Assembly (NCBI RefSeq): GCF_000684975.1
Contig: NZ_BAXZ01000027.1
Coordinates: 1 to 64,000 of the forward strand
Source of the DNA: Paraburkholderia acidipaludis NBRC 101816
Lineage (GTDB): Bacteria > Pseudomonadota > Gammaproteobacteria > Burkholderiales > Burkholderiaceae
Length of the DNA stretch: 64,000 bases
Direction: 5' to 3'
Positions 15,429-25,966 of the stretch are shown here, piece after piece; position 1 is the stretch's first letter, and each line of letters starts with the position of its first letter. Made by a program: the position numbers and the translations under genes. The notes below the pieces were generated by a model. That model saw only the letters and a program-made list of their open reading frames with translations, was not told the origin of the DNA and did no database searches.

Positions 15429-17376
15429 CCGCTTCGAACGGTGCCTGCGCGCCGCGTTGTCCCTCCTGTTGCTCCTTTGCTGCACGCTTTCGATGTTCGC
15501 GGCGCTGCCGCTCGCCCATGCGGACGACGATTTCCTGCCGCCCGATCAGGCCTTCGGCTTCAGCGCGGCGGAGCAGCCCGGCGAAGTCGACGTACATTTC
15601 AAGATCGCGGATGGCTACTACATGTACCGGGAGCGCTTCGCTTTCGCGACGCGCAACGGCACGGCTACGTTGGGCACGGTGGATATTCCGCCGGGTCACG
15701 TCAAGTTTGATCCCACCTTCCAGAAGAACGTCGAAACCTATCGCGGCGAACTGACGATCCGTGTGCCGGTGAAGAGAGCGAGTGGTCCGTTCGATCTCGC
15801 CGTAACGTCGCAGGGCTGCGCCGATGCCGGCGTGTGCTATCCGCCGGCGGAGCATGTTTATCACGTGAGCGGGGCCGCACTGCAGCCGGCGGGACCGGGT
15901 ACGGCGGCAAGCGCGGCGGCGGGTGTGACAGCGGGTGCGGCAGAACCAGCCGCGCAGGGCACTCCCGCACCCGCGCCAGCCGGCATCGGTGAGCCTTGGT
16001 ACGAGCGTGCCACGAGCGCCGACTATGCGCAGTCGCTGCTGCAAGGCGGAGGTTTCTTCGCCGTGGTGGGCCTCTATTTCGTCGCGGGCATGGTGCTGAG
16101 CCTCCTGCCGTGCTCGTATCCGATGATTCCGATTCTCTCGGCGATCATCGTTGGCGAAGGGGCGCGCGTAACGCGTGCGCGCGGTTTCACGTTGTCGTTC
16201 GTCTATGTGCTCGGCATGGCGCTCGTCTACACCGTGCTCGGCATCGCGGCGGCGCTCGTCGGACAAAGTCTCGGCGCGTGGCTGCAGAACCCCTGGGTGC
16301 TCGGAGCGTTCGCATTGCTGCTTGCCGCGTTTGCGCTCACCTTGATCGCCGGCTATGACATCGCCTTGCCGCAACGCTGGCAGGACGGCGCCTCGCGTGC
16401 TTCACAGGGCCGCTCGGGCGGCAGGTTCGCCGCCGTCGCGGTAATGGGCGCGCTCTCGGCGCTCGTCGTGGGCGCGTGTATGACCGCGCCGCTCTTCGCC
16501 GTGCTCGCTTTCATCGCGCACACCGGGAACGCCGTTCTCGGCGGTGCCGCGCTCTTCGCGATGGGGTTCGGTCTTGGCGTGCCGCTCATGATCATCGGGC
16601 TCGGCGCCGGCACGCTGTTGCCTCGCGCGGGTAGCTGGATGGACGGCGTGAAGGTGTTTTTTGGCGTCGTTTTGCTGGCCGCCGCGCTCTGGATCGTGTG
16701 GCCGGTGCTTGGTGCGGCGGCGCAGATGCTGCTTGCGGCGCTGTGGCTGCTCTTTGCCGCGGCCACCTTGGGGCTCTTCTCGCCTAACGCGGGTGGCTCA
16801 AGCGTCTGGCGACGCCTCGGCCGCGGTCTCGGAGCGGCATTCGCCATCTGGGCCGCAACGCTGCTGGTCGGTCTTGCAGCGGGCTCGACCGATCCGCTGC
16901 GCCCATTAGCCGTGCTCGCTTCGCGCATGGACGGCGCGAACGCGACGGCCGTTACGGCCGGAGCGCCCGCAAACGCATCCGCGGCAAACGATCTGGCGTT
17001 TGCCGCGGTCGCATCGCCGGCGCAGCTCGACGCGGCGCTCGGCGCCTCGGGCAAGCCGGCGATGCTCGACTTTTACGCCGACTGGTGCGTGAGCTGCAAG
17101 GAGATGGAGAAGTTCACGTTCAGCGACCCGCGCGTGCAGGCGCGGCTCAAGGCGCTCGATCTGCTGCGCGCCGACGTCACCGCGAACAATGCCGGCGACC
17201 AGGCGCTGCTCAAGCGATTTGGCTTGTTCGGACCGCCGGGCATCATCTTCTTCGACGGTAAGGGCCACGAAGTATTGCGTGTCGTGGGTTACGAGCCTGC
17301 TGACCGCTTCCTCGCGCGGCTCGATCGGCTCGATCAGCCGGCTGCGCTGATGGCCTCGCCCGTTCCGCAGTCCTGA
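15397..17376 (+). CDS. dsbD: Thiol:disulfide interchange protein DsbD
   Basis: DsbD passes electrons from cytoplasmic thioredoxin through the membrane to periplasmic DsbC, DsbG and CcmG-like proteins. Visible parts are a signal peptide ending near AHA, an N-terminal domain with CADAGVC, eight hydrophobic segments holding SLLPCSYP and GACMTAP, and a C-terminal thioredoxin domain with WCVSC near residue 564. The frame is open further upstream inside cutA. ATG 15397, with GGGAAG before it, was chosen; ATG 15421 is the alternative. Reductant supply to cytochrome c assembly fits the nearby resB and ccsB. Confidence 0.93.
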   Translation: MPKLSVLSMFNRFERCLRAALSLLLLLCCTLSMFAALPLAHADDDFLPPDQAFGFSAAEQPGEVDVHFKIADGYYMYRERFAFATRNGTATLGTVDIPPGHVKFDPTFQKNVETYRGELTIRVPVKRASGPFDLAVTSQGCADAGVCYPPAEHVYHVSGAALQPAGPGTAASAAAGVTAGAAEPAAQGTPAPAPAGIGEPWYERATSADYAQSLLQGGGFFAVVGLYFVAGMVLSLLPCSYPMIPILSAIIVGEGARVTRARGFTLSFVYVLGMALVYTVLGIAAALVGQSLGAWLQNPWVLGAFALLLAAFALTLIAGYDIALPQRWQDGASRASQGRSGGRFAAVAVMGALSALVVGACMTAPLFAVLAFIAHTGNAVLGGAALFAMGFGLGVPLMIIGLGAGTLLPRAGSWMDGVKVFFGVVLLAAALWIVWPVLGAAAQMLLAALWLLFAAATLGLFSPNAGGSSVWRRLGRGLGAAFAIWAATLLVGLAAGSTDPLRPLAVLASRMDGANATAVTAGAPANASAANDLAFAAVASPAQLDAALGASGKPAMLDFYADWCVSCKEMEKFTFSDPRVQARLKALDLLRADVTANNAGDQALLKRFGLFGPPGIIFFDGKGHEVLRVVGYEPADRFLARLDRLDQPAALMASPVPQS

Positions 17377-17397
17377 TCGAATCTCGCACGCTCAAAA

Positions 17398-17433
17398 GAG
17401 AAAGGGCACGTCGAAATCGACGTGCCCTTTCTC
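17398..17433. terminator. Bidirectional terminator between dsbD and hemB
   Basis: The arms 17398-17413 and 17418-17433 are a perfect 16-bp inverted repeat with a 4-nt loop, lying between two convergent genes. T-runs are short, but the stem is long and could stop transcripts from both sides. Confidence 0.75.
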
Positions 17434-17481
17434 ATTGCCAATCACCTGGGTGAACTAAACTAAGCCGAGCGTGACAGGACT

Positions 17482-18480
<999 letters not shown>

Positions 18481-18802
18481 GACGGCAATGGGAGGGTTCG
18501 AACTGCGCGTGAATCGAACGGCGTTTCCGGGCCCCCGGAAACTTTTCGGGACAATGGTATATCATACCGATCGAGCGAGGCGCCCTGCGCCGAACTCCCC
18601 GCTTCTCCTCCCTGAGCGGGTGCCTGTCGTTTTTCGATAAGGCTGTTTAGCCCGCCGGCACTTACGGCGGGTTTTTTTATGTGCGGCACAAATGTGCAAG
18701 ACGCATGCGAACGGACGCTACGGCGTGCGCCGCGCGGGGCCTCGAAAAAGGAAGCGCGCCCCCGCAGGTGCCGACCGCGGCCCGCGCACGCGTAGAAGAT
18801 CG
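18481..18802. other. 322-bp region between hemB and engB
   Basis: On the minus strand this is the hemB leader. It holds a TATGAT box (18566-18561) inside the small palindrome GGTAT-ATC-ATACC and a near-perfect 8-bp palindrome at 18524-18541. No good -35 box is seen. On the plus strand a terminator-like hairpin lies at 18651-18678. Minus-strand ORFs here have no family resemblance and are not called. Confidence 0.5.
18651..18678 (+). terminator. Orphan plus-strand terminator-like hairpin
   Basis: CCCGCCG (18651-18657) and CGGCGGG (18665-18671) form a 7-bp stem with a 7-nt loop, followed by seven Ts at 18672-18678. It points on the plus strand, yet the genes on both sides (hemB and engB) run on the minus strand. 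No annotated plus-strand gene ends here. Confidence 0.55.
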
Positions 18803-19474
18803 TTACGGGGCGGGGCTTGCCGGGGTTTCGTCTGAGGTAGCGGTGTCGGCGGCCGGCACGAGCCAGCTCTCGATCAACGCGTGCGCCTCGTCGAGTCCCA
18901 CGCGCTTGAGCGCCGAGAACAACTGCGCGCTCAGTTCGCCTTCATAGCCCTGCTGACGATATTCGTCGAAGGCTTTCTTCGTCGTGCGCAGCGCGAGCGT
19001 GCATTCCTGCCGCGTCAACTTGTCACACTTGGTCAGCAGCGCGTGGATGGGTTTGCCGGTCGGCGCGAACCACTCGATCATGCGGCGGTCGAGTTCCGTG
19101 AGCGGGCGGCGTGCGTCCATCATCAGAATCAGGCCGCACAGCTGTGCGCGCGTCTTCAGATATTGGGACAGCAGAGCTTCCCAGTGCGCCTTCGAGGCCT
19201 CCGGCACTTCGGCATAGCCGTAGCCGGGCAAGTCGACCAGATATCCCGCGGGATCGTCCGCCAGGCCCACGCCGAAGTAGTTGATGTGCTGGGTGCGTCC
19301 CGGCGTCTTCGAGGCGAAGGCGAGCCGCTTCTGATTGCACAGCAGATTGATCGCGGTGGACTTGCCGGCATTCGAACGTCCGGCGAACGCGATTTCCGGC
19401 CGCGCCGTGGCGGGCAGGTCGCGCAGGTGGTTCACGGTCGTGAAGAAGCGGGCTTGATGCAGCAGAAAGGCCAT
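18803..19474 (-). CDS. engB: Ribosome biogenesis GTPase EngB/YsxC
   Basis: EngB is a TRAFAC-class GTPase needed for late 50S assembly. The 223-residue protein starts MAFLLHQARFF, as usual for Burkholderiaceae. The upstream in-frame GTG (19489) adds five unconserved residues. G motifs are GRSNAGKS at 32-39, TPGRTQ at 57-62, DLPG at 81-84 and TKCDK at 148-152. The last 20 residues are a low-complexity tail. Confidence 0.94.
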   Translation of the reverse strand: MAFLLHQARFFTTVNHLRDLPATARPEIAFAGRSNAGKSTAINLLCNQKRLAFASKTPGRTQHINYFGVGLADDPAGYLVDLPGYGYAEVPEASKAHWEALLSQYLKTRAQLCGLILMMDARRPLTELDRRMIEWFAPTGKPIHALLTKCDKLTRQECTLALRTTKKAFDEYRQQGYEGELSAQLFSALKRVGLDEAHALIESWLVPAADTATSDETPASPAP

Positions 19475-19603
19475 CTGGGGAAACCACACGGTGAGACAAG
19501 CTGACCGGTGCAGGCTGGTCGATCAGCAGGCCCGGAAAGCGGCCGGGAACGATTAAGGGGCATCGGGGCGAGGCCCGACTGGCGCGGTTGCGTCCACCGC
19601 GCT

Positions 19604-19613
19604 ATTGTACAAT
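19604..19613. promoter_or_regulatory. Palindromic -10-like box in the engB/cytochrome c4 divergent region
   Basis: ATTGTACAAT is a perfect 10-bp palindrome that gives a TACAAT box on both strands, between divergent genes. No -35 box lies at the right distance on either strand: TTGCGT at 19588-19593 is only 14 bp away. A shared divergent promoter is possible but weakly supported. Confidence 0.3.
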
Positions 19614-19721
19614 GCGATGGTTTACTGAATACCCGTGAGGCCGGCGCGGGCCTTCGAGGTAGATCGGTCGCCGTCGTACTTTGCAGAACCTGATTCCCAC
19701 AATACGAAACAAGGTGCGCGA

Positions 19722-20381
19722 ATGAATCGACTGTGCAAGTCCTTGAAGTGCCTCGTATTTGCGATAGCGGCAGGTCTTACGGCAGGTTCCTCGATGATGT
19801 TGGCGCACGCGGCGGCGGAGCCCGCCAAACCGGATCTTGCCCGTGGCCAGGCCATCGCTTCACAGGTGTGCGCTGCGTGTCACGGCGCGGACGGCAACAG
19901 CTCGGGCGGCGCCTATCCCAAGCTCGCGGGCCAGCACGCCGAGTATCTCGTCAAACAGCTCAAAGACTTCAAACCGCAGGGTGGCAAGCCTCCTGCGCGT
20001 AATAACGCGATTATGGCCGGCATGGCCTCGGCGCTTTCGGATCAGGATATGATTAACGCCGCCGCTTGGTTCGCCTCGCAGACACCCAAGCCCGGCTATG
20101 CGCACGATGCGAATACGGTGCCGCTCGGCCAGAAGATCTGGCGCGCGGGCATTGCCGACCGGGGCGTGCCGGCCTGTGCCGGGTGTCACGGCCCGAATGG
20201 GCAGGGCATTCCGATCCAGTATCCGCGGCTCTCGGGGCAGTGGTCCGAGTACATCGTCGCGCAGCTCGACGCCTTCCAGCAGGGCACGCGCAACAACAAC
20301 GAGGCGATGCACACGATCGCGCACCGGCTTTCGGACGACGAGATCAAGGCCGTTGCCGATTACGCGGCCGGCCTGCACTGA
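19722..20381 (+). CDS. Cytochrome c4 (diheme)
   Basis: A secreted electron carrier of 219 residues with a signal peptide ending near AHA (residue 30) and two heme sites, CAACH at 50-54 and CAGCH at 152-156. Each is followed by the GADG or GPNG turn typical of the c4 family. It probably hands electrons to a terminal oxidase at the periplasmic face. The frame is open upstream, but ATG 19722 begins a good signal peptide and AAGG lies before it. The neighbours resB and ccsB are needed to attach heme. Confidence 0.92.
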   Translation: MNRLCKSLKCLVFAIAAGLTAGSSMMLAHAAAEPAKPDLARGQAIASQVCAACHGADGNSSGGAYPKLAGQHAEYLVKQLKDFKPQGGKPPARNNAIMAGMASALSDQDMINAAAWFASQTPKPGYAHDANTVPLGQKIWRAGIADRGVPACAGCHGPNGQGIPIQYPRLSGQWSEYIVAQLDAFQQGTRNNNEAMHTIAHRLSDDEIKAVADYAAGLH

Positions 20382-20411
20382 AAGGCCGGCGCGTGCCGGC
20401 TGAAGAACAAG

Positions 20412-20449
20412 AAAAGGGTGAGGGCGCTGACAGCCCTGCACCCTTTTTT
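20412..20449 (+). terminator. Terminator after cytochrome c4
   Basis: AAAAGGGTG pairs with CACCCTTTT, and an inner GGGC/GCCC stem continues it. The right arm runs into six Ts ending at 20449. resB starts 42 bp later, so ccs transcription may rely on read-through or another promoter. Confidence 0.65.
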
Positions 20450-20490
20450 GCTGTCTGGCGAGTCGAATCGCCATTAGAAGCGGAGTTTGA

Positions 20491-22758
20491 ATGAGCGTCA
20501 CCACGCAGGGTTTGCAGTTGAACGTGCGCCAGAAGGCGGTGAGGAGTGGCGTGGAGCTGTTGAGTTCCATGCGCTTCGCCATCGCGTTGCTCGTGGTGCT
20601 TGCCATTGCGAGCATCATCGGCACGGTTCTTACTCAGGACGACCCATACCCCAATTACGTCAACCAGTTTGGTCCGTTTTGGGCCGATATCTTCCGGTCG
20701 CTGAGTCTCTACACGGTCTATAGCGCCTGGTGGTTCATGACGATCCTCGGCTTTCTCGTCACGTCGATCTCGCTGTGCGTGATCCGCAACGGCCCGAAGA
20801 TGATCGCCGACATGAAGAGCTGGAAGGACAAGGTCCGCGAAAGCAGCCTGCGCGCGTTCCATCACAAAGGCGAATTCGCGGTTGCCGACGCGTCGCGCGA
20901 GGAGGCCGCCGCAGCGCTCGGCAAGCTGGCACAGCGGCTCGGCTATCGCTTCGTCACGCGCGAATCCGAAGGCGCGACGCTGATCGCAGCCAAGCGCGGG
21001 GCGCTCACGAGAGTCGGCTACATCTTCGCCCACCTCGCGATCGTGGTGATCTGCGTCGGCGGCCTGCTCGACAGCAACCTGCCGATCAAGCTCCAGATGT
21101 GGCTCTTCGACAAGACGCCGATCCGCAGCAACGCCGTCATCAACGATATTCCGCCCGAGCACCGGCTTTCCACGTCGAACCCGACGTTCCGCGGCTATGC
21201 CTGGGTGCCGGAGGGGCAATACGTCTCCACGGCGATCCTGAATGAGCCCGACGGCTCGCTGATCCAGGACCTGCCGTTCTCGATCCAGCTGAACAAGTTC
21301 ATCGTCGACTACTACTCGACCGGCATGCCGAAGCTCTTCGCGAGCGATATCGTCGTGATCGACCACAAGACCGGCCAGCGCATTCCGGCCCGCGTCGAGG
21401 TGAACGAGCCGTTCGAATACGACGGCGTGTCGATCTACCAGTCGAGCTTCCAGGACGGCGGCTCGCAGATGTCGATGACCGCCTGGCCCATGGCCGGCGC
21501 TAGCGCCAAGAGCTTCCCGGTGGGCGGCACGATCGGCAATGCCTCGCCGCTGAAGCTCCCGGCGGGCGAGACGGTGCCGGGCGTGGACGGCCAGACCATC
21601 GAGTTCGCCGATTTCCGCGCGATCAACGTCGAAAACATTTCGAACGGCAGCGGCGCGAACGACGTGCGCGGCGTGGCGCATCAATCGCTCAAGGAGGCGT
21701 TCGACGAGCGCCTTGGCTCGGGCGCGAAGTCGTCGAAGCCGCTCGACCTGCACAACGTCGGGCCTTCGGTGCAGTACAAGATTCGCGACAAGGACGGCCA
21801 GGCGCGCGAGTACAACAACTACATGCTGCCCGTGGACGTGGGCGGCGCGCGCCTGTTCCTCGCGGGCGTGCGCGAGAACCCCGACGATCCGTTCCGCTAC
21901 CTGCGCATTCCGGCCGACAGCGGCGGCACCCCGAAGGAGTGGATGATGCTGCGCGCGGCCTACGAGGATCCGGCGTTGCGTGCCGCGGCGGCGCATCGTT
22001 TCGCACTGCGCTCGGTCCCCGATTCGAACAAGGAGCTCCAGCAGCATCTGGAGGACAGCGCCCTGCGCGTGCTGACTCTTTTCGCGGGCACGGGCCAGTC
22101 CGCCGTGAAGCCTGCCGATCCGCAGGACGCGGGCGGCTTTCAGGCGGTGGCGGCGTTTATCGACAAGTCGGTGCCGAAGGATCAGCAGGAGAAGGCGGCA
22201 GGGCTCCTGCTGCGCATGCTGGAAGGGGCCACGTGGGACCTCTGGCAGCTCGCACGCGAGCAGGCCGGCGAGCCCGATCTCGCGCCCGACCCGGACTCCG
22301 CGCGCTTCGTGCAGGATTCGATCAACGCGGTTTCGGACAGCTTTCTGTACGGCGCGCCGGTCTATCTACAGCTCGATTCATTCAAGCAGGTGCAAGCTTC
22401 GGTATTTCAGTTGACGCGCGCACCTGGAAAAAAAGTCGTGTATCTTGGCAGCTTGCTCCTTGTACTTGGCATCTTCTCGATGTTCTATGTGCGCGAGCGG
22501 CGGCTGTGGTTCTGGCTGAAGGATGCAGGCAGCGACAATAACCATCAGGACCATCACGGCGTGGACGTGATCATGGCGATGTCGACCGCACGCCGTACCC
22601 TGGACTTCGAAAAGGAGTTCGCTCGCACCCGCGACGCGGTTGGCCGCGCGCTGGGCGCAGCGCCCCGGGCCACACCGGAAAGTGACGGCGGCGAAGGGGG
22701 CGAAAGCGGTTCGGACCGTGCGCCTCGATCCACGGATTCTCACGATCAACACCGGTAA
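20491..22758 (+). CDS. resB: Cytochrome c biogenesis protein ResB (Ccs1)
   Basis: With CcsB/CcsA it forms the system II heme export and ligation complex for c-type cytochromes. The protein is 755 residues. Membrane segments lie near residues 30-50 (LLSSMRFAIALLVVLAIASIIGT, in part), 80-105 and 170-195, and one more lies before a long charged C-terminal tail rich in Asp, Glu and His. A large periplasmic domain lies between the third and last segments. It overlaps no neighbour and ends 4 bp before ccsB. Confidence 0.94.
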   Translation: MSVTTQGLQLNVRQKAVRSGVELLSSMRFAIALLVVLAIASIIGTVLTQDDPYPNYVNQFGPFWADIFRSLSLYTVYSAWWFMTILGFLVTSISLCVIRNGPKMIADMKSWKDKVRESSLRAFHHKGEFAVADASREEAAAALGKLAQRLGYRFVTRESEGATLIAAKRGALTRVGYIFAHLAIVVICVGGLLDSNLPIKLQMWLFDKTPIRSNAVINDIPPEHRLSTSNPTFRGYAWVPEGQYVSTAILNEPDGSLIQDLPFSIQLNKFIVDYYSTGMPKLFASDIVVIDHKTGQRIPARVEVNEPFEYDGVSIYQSSFQDGGSQMSMTAWPMAGASAKSFPVGGTIGNASPLKLPAGETVPGVDGQTIEFADFRAINVENISNGSGANDVRGVAHQSLKEAFDERLGSGAKSSKPLDLHNVGPSVQYKIRDKDGQAREYNNYMLPVDVGGARLFLAGVRENPDDPFRYLRIPADSGGTPKEWMMLRAAYEDPALRAAAAHRFALRSVPDSNKELQQHLEDSALRVLTLFAGTGQSAVKPADPQDAGGFQAVAAFIDKSVPKDQQEKAAGLLLRMLEGATWDLWQLAREQAGEPDLAPDPDSARFVQDSINAVSDSFLYGAPVYLQLDSFKQVQASVFQLTRAPGKKVVYLGSLLLVLGIFSMFYVRERRLWFWLKDAGSDNNHQDHHGVDVIMAMSTARRTLDFEKEFARTRDAVGRALGAAPRATPESDGGEGGESGSDRAPRSTDSHDQHR

Positions 22759-22762
22759 GCCC

Positions 22763-23995
22763 ATGGACTTGACCCAGGTTTCTTCTTCCGCCAATGCTCG
22801 CCGCGCCAACCGCGCGGCGGCTGCGGGCGCCGCGCGCGAGGGTGCGCACGGCTTGCCCGATGACGCGCTGTTCGACGAGCGCCCCTTCCTGCGCCGCCTT
22901 TCGGTGGTGGACTGGCTGTTCGCCCTGGCGCTAGTGGCCGGCGCGGGTTTCGCGCTGGACCGCTACCACGCGCACATGAACTACTACGACAAGCTGGTTT
23001 TGTGCGGCGTGGCCCCGGCGCTTGTCGTGCTCGGCTGGCGCTGGAAGCCGTCGCGCCTGCTGATGGCCGCGATCGCGGTGATCTCGATCGGGGCGATCCA
23101 GCTCTACCAGGGCGACCTCTCGCGCGCCGATTCAGCCTTCTTCCTCAAGTACTTCCTCTCGAGCCAGTCGGCCGTCCTCTGGATGAGCGCGCTGTTCGTG
23201 CTCGCGACGTTCTTCTACTGGCTCGGCCTCCTTTCGCGTTCGGAGACGGGCGGCGCGATCGGCACCCGGCTCACGTGGGCGGCGGTGCTGATGGGCTTCG
23301 TCGGCATGATGGTGCGCTGGTACGAGTCGTACCTGATCGGCGCCGACGTCGGCCACATTCCCATCTCGAATCTCTACGAAGTGTTCGTGCTGTTCAGTCT
23401 CATTACGGCGCTTTTCTATCTGTATTACGAAAAGCACTACAACACGCGTGCGCTCGGCGCCTTCGTGCTGCTCGTGATCAGTGCGGCCGTCGGCTTCCTG
23501 ATGTGGTACTCGATTTCGCGCGACGCGCAGCAGATCCAGCCGCTCGTGCCCGCGCTGCAGAGCTGGTGGATGAAGATTCACGTCCCGGCCAATTTCATCG
23601 GCTACGGCAGCTTCGCGCTGGCGGCCATGGTGGGCGTCTCCTACCTGCTGAAGGAGCGCGGCGTGCTGGCGGACCGCCTGCCCGAGCTCGAGGTGCTCGA
23701 CGACGTCATGTACAAGTCGATCGCCGTCGGCTTCGCGTTCTTCACGATCGCGACGATCCTCGGCGCGCTCTGGGCCGCGCAGGCGTGGGGCGGTTATTGG
23801 AGCTGGGACCCGAAGGAGACCTGGGCCCTGATCGTCTGGCTCAACTACGCGGCGTGGCTGCACATGCGGCTCATGAAGGGCCTGCGCGGCGGCATTGCCG
23901 CCTGGTGGGCGCTCACGGGCCTGCTCGTGACCACCTTCGCCTTCCTGGGCGTGAACATGTTCCTTTCGGGTCTGCATAGTTACGGCAAGCTGTAA
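22763..23995 (+). CDS. ccsB: Cytochrome c biogenesis protein CcsB/CcsA (ResC)
   Basis: This is the heme-handling partner of ResB. The 410-residue multi-pass membrane protein holds the tryptophan-rich WWD heme motif WGGYWSWDPKETWALIVWL around residues 340-358 and flanking conserved histidines. ATG 22763 lies 4 bp past resB and begins the conserved part; the frame is open further upstream inside resB and was not used. The two genes form one system II unit. Confidence 0.94.
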   Translation: MDLTQVSSSANARRANRAAAAGAAREGAHGLPDDALFDERPFLRRLSVVDWLFALALVAGAGFALDRYHAHMNYYDKLVLCGVAPALVVLGWRWKPSRLLMAAIAVISIGAIQLYQGDLSRADSAFFLKYFLSSQSAVLWMSALFVLATFFYWLGLLSRSETGGAIGTRLTWAAVLMGFVGMMVRWYESYLIGADVGHIPISNLYEVFVLFSLITALFYLYYEKHYNTRALGAFVLLVISAAVGFLMWYSISRDAQQIQPLVPALQSWWMKIHVPANFIGYGSFALAAMVGVSYLLKERGVLADRLPELEVLDDVMYKSIAVGFAFFTIATILGALWAAQAWGGYWSWDPKETWALIVWLNYAAWLHMRLMKGLRGGIAAWWALTGLLVTTFAFLGVNMFLSGLHSYGKL

Positions 23996-24019
23996 CTTTC
24001 GCCACCCGCAGGACGAACT

Positions 24020-24053
24020 AACCGTCGGATGCTTCGCACCGGCGGTTTTTTTT
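24020..24053 (+). terminator. Terminator after ccsB
   Basis: AACCGTCGG pairs with CCGGCGGTT (one G-T pair), with a short extra stem around a TTC loop, and eight Ts follow at 24046-24053. It separates the ccs genes from msrPQ. Confidence 0.8.
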
Positions 24054-24119
24054 CGTTCCGACGGAAGATTCGCCCGATGCGCGTGTTAGTGGTGATGTGG
24101 ACGACATAGGAGCAGCAAC

Positions 24120-25121
24120 ATGTTGATCAGGCGTAGCAGCACGATCCTCCTCAACGGTGACGACATCCCGGCGAGCGAGATTACGCCGCAAAAGGTGTTC
24201 GAACAGCGCAGGCGTTTGCTGCAGGCGGCGGGCGCGCTGGCGCTTGGCGGTATCGCGGGAACGTTCGGCGCGACGCGCGCCCATGCGGAGTACGCATCGC
24301 CCGATCCGAAGGCGCAGAAGCTTCCCGCGAAAACCGACACGAAGTTTGTCGTGCCCGACAAGGTGACGCCCTACAAGGACGTGACCACGTACAACAACTT
24401 CTACGAGTTCGGCACCGACAAGAGCGACCCGGCCGAGAACGCCCATACGTTGCGGCCGCTTCCGTGGCGCGTGAGCGTGGAGGGCGAGGTCAAGAATCCG
24501 AAGGTCTACGATATCGACGAGATCCTCAAGCTCGCGCCGCTCGAAGAGCGCGTGTACCGGCACCGCTGCGTGGAGGCCTGGTCGATGGTGATTCCGTGGG
24601 TTGGTGTGCCGCTCTCGGAACTGATTCGCCGCGCCCAGCCCACCGGCAATGCGCGCTACGTCCAGTTCATCACGCTGGCGGACCCTTCGCAGATGCCGGG
24701 CATCTCCGATCCCATCATCAACTGGCCGTATTCCGAAGGGCTGCGCATGGATGAAGCCATGAATCCGCTGACGCTGCTCACGGTGGGGCTGTATGGCCAG
24801 GTGCTGCCGAACCAGAACGGCGCGCCCGTGCGCATCGTCGTGCCGTGGAAGTACGGCTTCAAGAGCGCGAAATCGATCGTCAAGATCCGCTTCGTCGAGG
24901 CGCAGCCGCCAACGAGCTGGAGCACCTACGCGCCGAACGAGTACGGTTTCTATTCGAACGTGAACCCGAACGTCGATCACCCGCGCTGGAGCCAGGCCAC
25001 GGAGCGGCGCATCGGCGAGGACGGGTTCTTCACGCCCAAGCGCAAGACGCTGATGTTCAATGGCTACGGCGACCTGGTGGCGTCGATGTATCAGGGCATG
25101 GATCTGCGCAAGAACTTTTGA
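24120..25121 (+). CDS. msrP: Periplasmic methionine sulfoxide reductase, molybdopterin subunit MsrP (YedY)
   Basis: MsrP repairs oxidised methionines of envelope proteins, taking electrons from MsrQ. The 333-residue protein has a twin-arginine signal (EQRRRLLQAAGALALGG, residues 29-45) for export in folded form with its molybdenum cofactor. The cofactor ligand is Cys150 in YRHRCVEAWS. It sits 23 bp before msrQ with an AGGAG ribosome site. Confidence 0.95.
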   Translation: MLIRRSSTILLNGDDIPASEITPQKVFEQRRRLLQAAGALALGGIAGTFGATRAHAEYASPDPKAQKLPAKTDTKFVVPDKVTPYKDVTTYNNFYEFGTDKSDPAENAHTLRPLPWRVSVEGEVKNPKVYDIDEILKLAPLEERVYRHRCVEAWSMVIPWVGVPLSELIRRAQPTGNARYVQFITLADPSQMPGISDPIINWPYSEGLRMDEAMNPLTLLTVGLYGQVLPNQNGAPVRIVVPWKYGFKSAKSIVKIRFVEAQPPTSWSTYAPNEYGFYSNVNPNVDHPRWSQATERRIGEDGFFTPKRKTLMFNGYGDLVASMYQGMDLRKNF

Positions 25122-25144
25122 GCCTTCTGAGGTTCGAGGCAGCA

Positions 25145-25876
25145 ATGGAGCAACCGATGGAATCGACGACGACAGCCGGCTCCGCGCCCGTAACGGCGGC
25201 GCGCGCGGCCGCGAAGAACGCCTCTGTGAAACGCGCTGCCGTCAAAGTGCCGGCCGGTCCGCGCTGGCTGCCATGGGCGAAGGTCGCCGTATTCGTGGCA
25301 GCGTGGTACCCGCTCGCGCGCATCGTTCTTTTTGGCATAACCGGGCAGATCGGCGCCAATCCGATCGAGTTCATCACGCGCTCGACGGGCCTCTGGACGC
25401 TCGTGTTCCTCTGCATCACGCTGGCCGTCACGCCGCTGCGCCGGCTCACGGGATGGAACGCGCTGATCCGCTTTCGCCGCATGCTTGGCCTTTACGCGTT
25501 CTTCTACGCCGCGCTGCATTTCACGACGTACATCTGGTTCGACAAGTGGTTCGACGTGATGGCGATGTTCAAGGACGTCGGCAAGCGCCCGTTCATCACG
25601 GTCGGCTTTGCGGCTTTCGTGCTGCTGATTCCGCTTGCCGTGACCTCGACGCGCGGCATGGCGCGCCGGCTCGGACGCCGCTGGCAGACGCTGCATCGGC
25701 TTGTCTATCCGATAGGCGTACTGGCGATCCTGCACTTCTGGTGGATGAAGGCGGGCAAGCATGACCTCGCGCAGCCCAAGCTCTATGCGGCGATCCTGAT
25801 CGTGCTGCTCGGCTGGCGGATTGGCGCCTGGCTGCTCGCGCGGTATCGGTCGAGGAGCGCTGTGCGGGCGACGTAG
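25145..25876 (+). CDS. msrQ: Heme-binding membrane subunit MsrQ (YedZ)
   Basis: MsrQ is the b-type cytochrome that feeds electrons from the respiratory chain to MsrP. The 243-residue protein has about six membrane segments with candidate heme ligands in YAALHFTTYIW and ILHFWWMK. ATG 25145, preceded by GAGG, was chosen; the frame is open further upstream inside msrP. The N-terminal 45 residues are Ala- and Lys-rich and look disordered. Confidence 0.94.
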   Translation: MEQPMESTTTAGSAPVTAARAAAKNASVKRAAVKVPAGPRWLPWAKVAVFVAAWYPLARIVLFGITGQIGANPIEFITRSTGLWTLVFLCITLAVTPLRRLTGWNALIRFRRMLGLYAFFYAALHFTTYIWFDKWFDVMAMFKDVGKRPFITVGFAAFVLLIPLAVTSTRGMARRLGRRWQTLHRLVYPIGVLAILHFWWMKAGKHDLAQPKLYAAILIVLLGWRIGAWLLARYRSRSAVRAT

Positions 25877-25906
25877 GCGCTCGCGCTCTCGCGCATTCTG
25901 CATAAC

Positions 25907-25942
25907 AAAAAAGCGACGTTTCTTTCGATGCGTCGCTTTTTT
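25907..25942. terminator. Bidirectional terminator between msrQ and lysA
   Basis: AAAAAAGCGACG (25907-25918) and its perfect complement (25931-25942) form a 12-bp stem with a 12-nt loop and end in six Ts on each strand. It lies between convergent genes. Confidence 0.9.
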
Positions 25943-25966
25943 ATTCGAGGCTGCGCCGCTGCTGGC

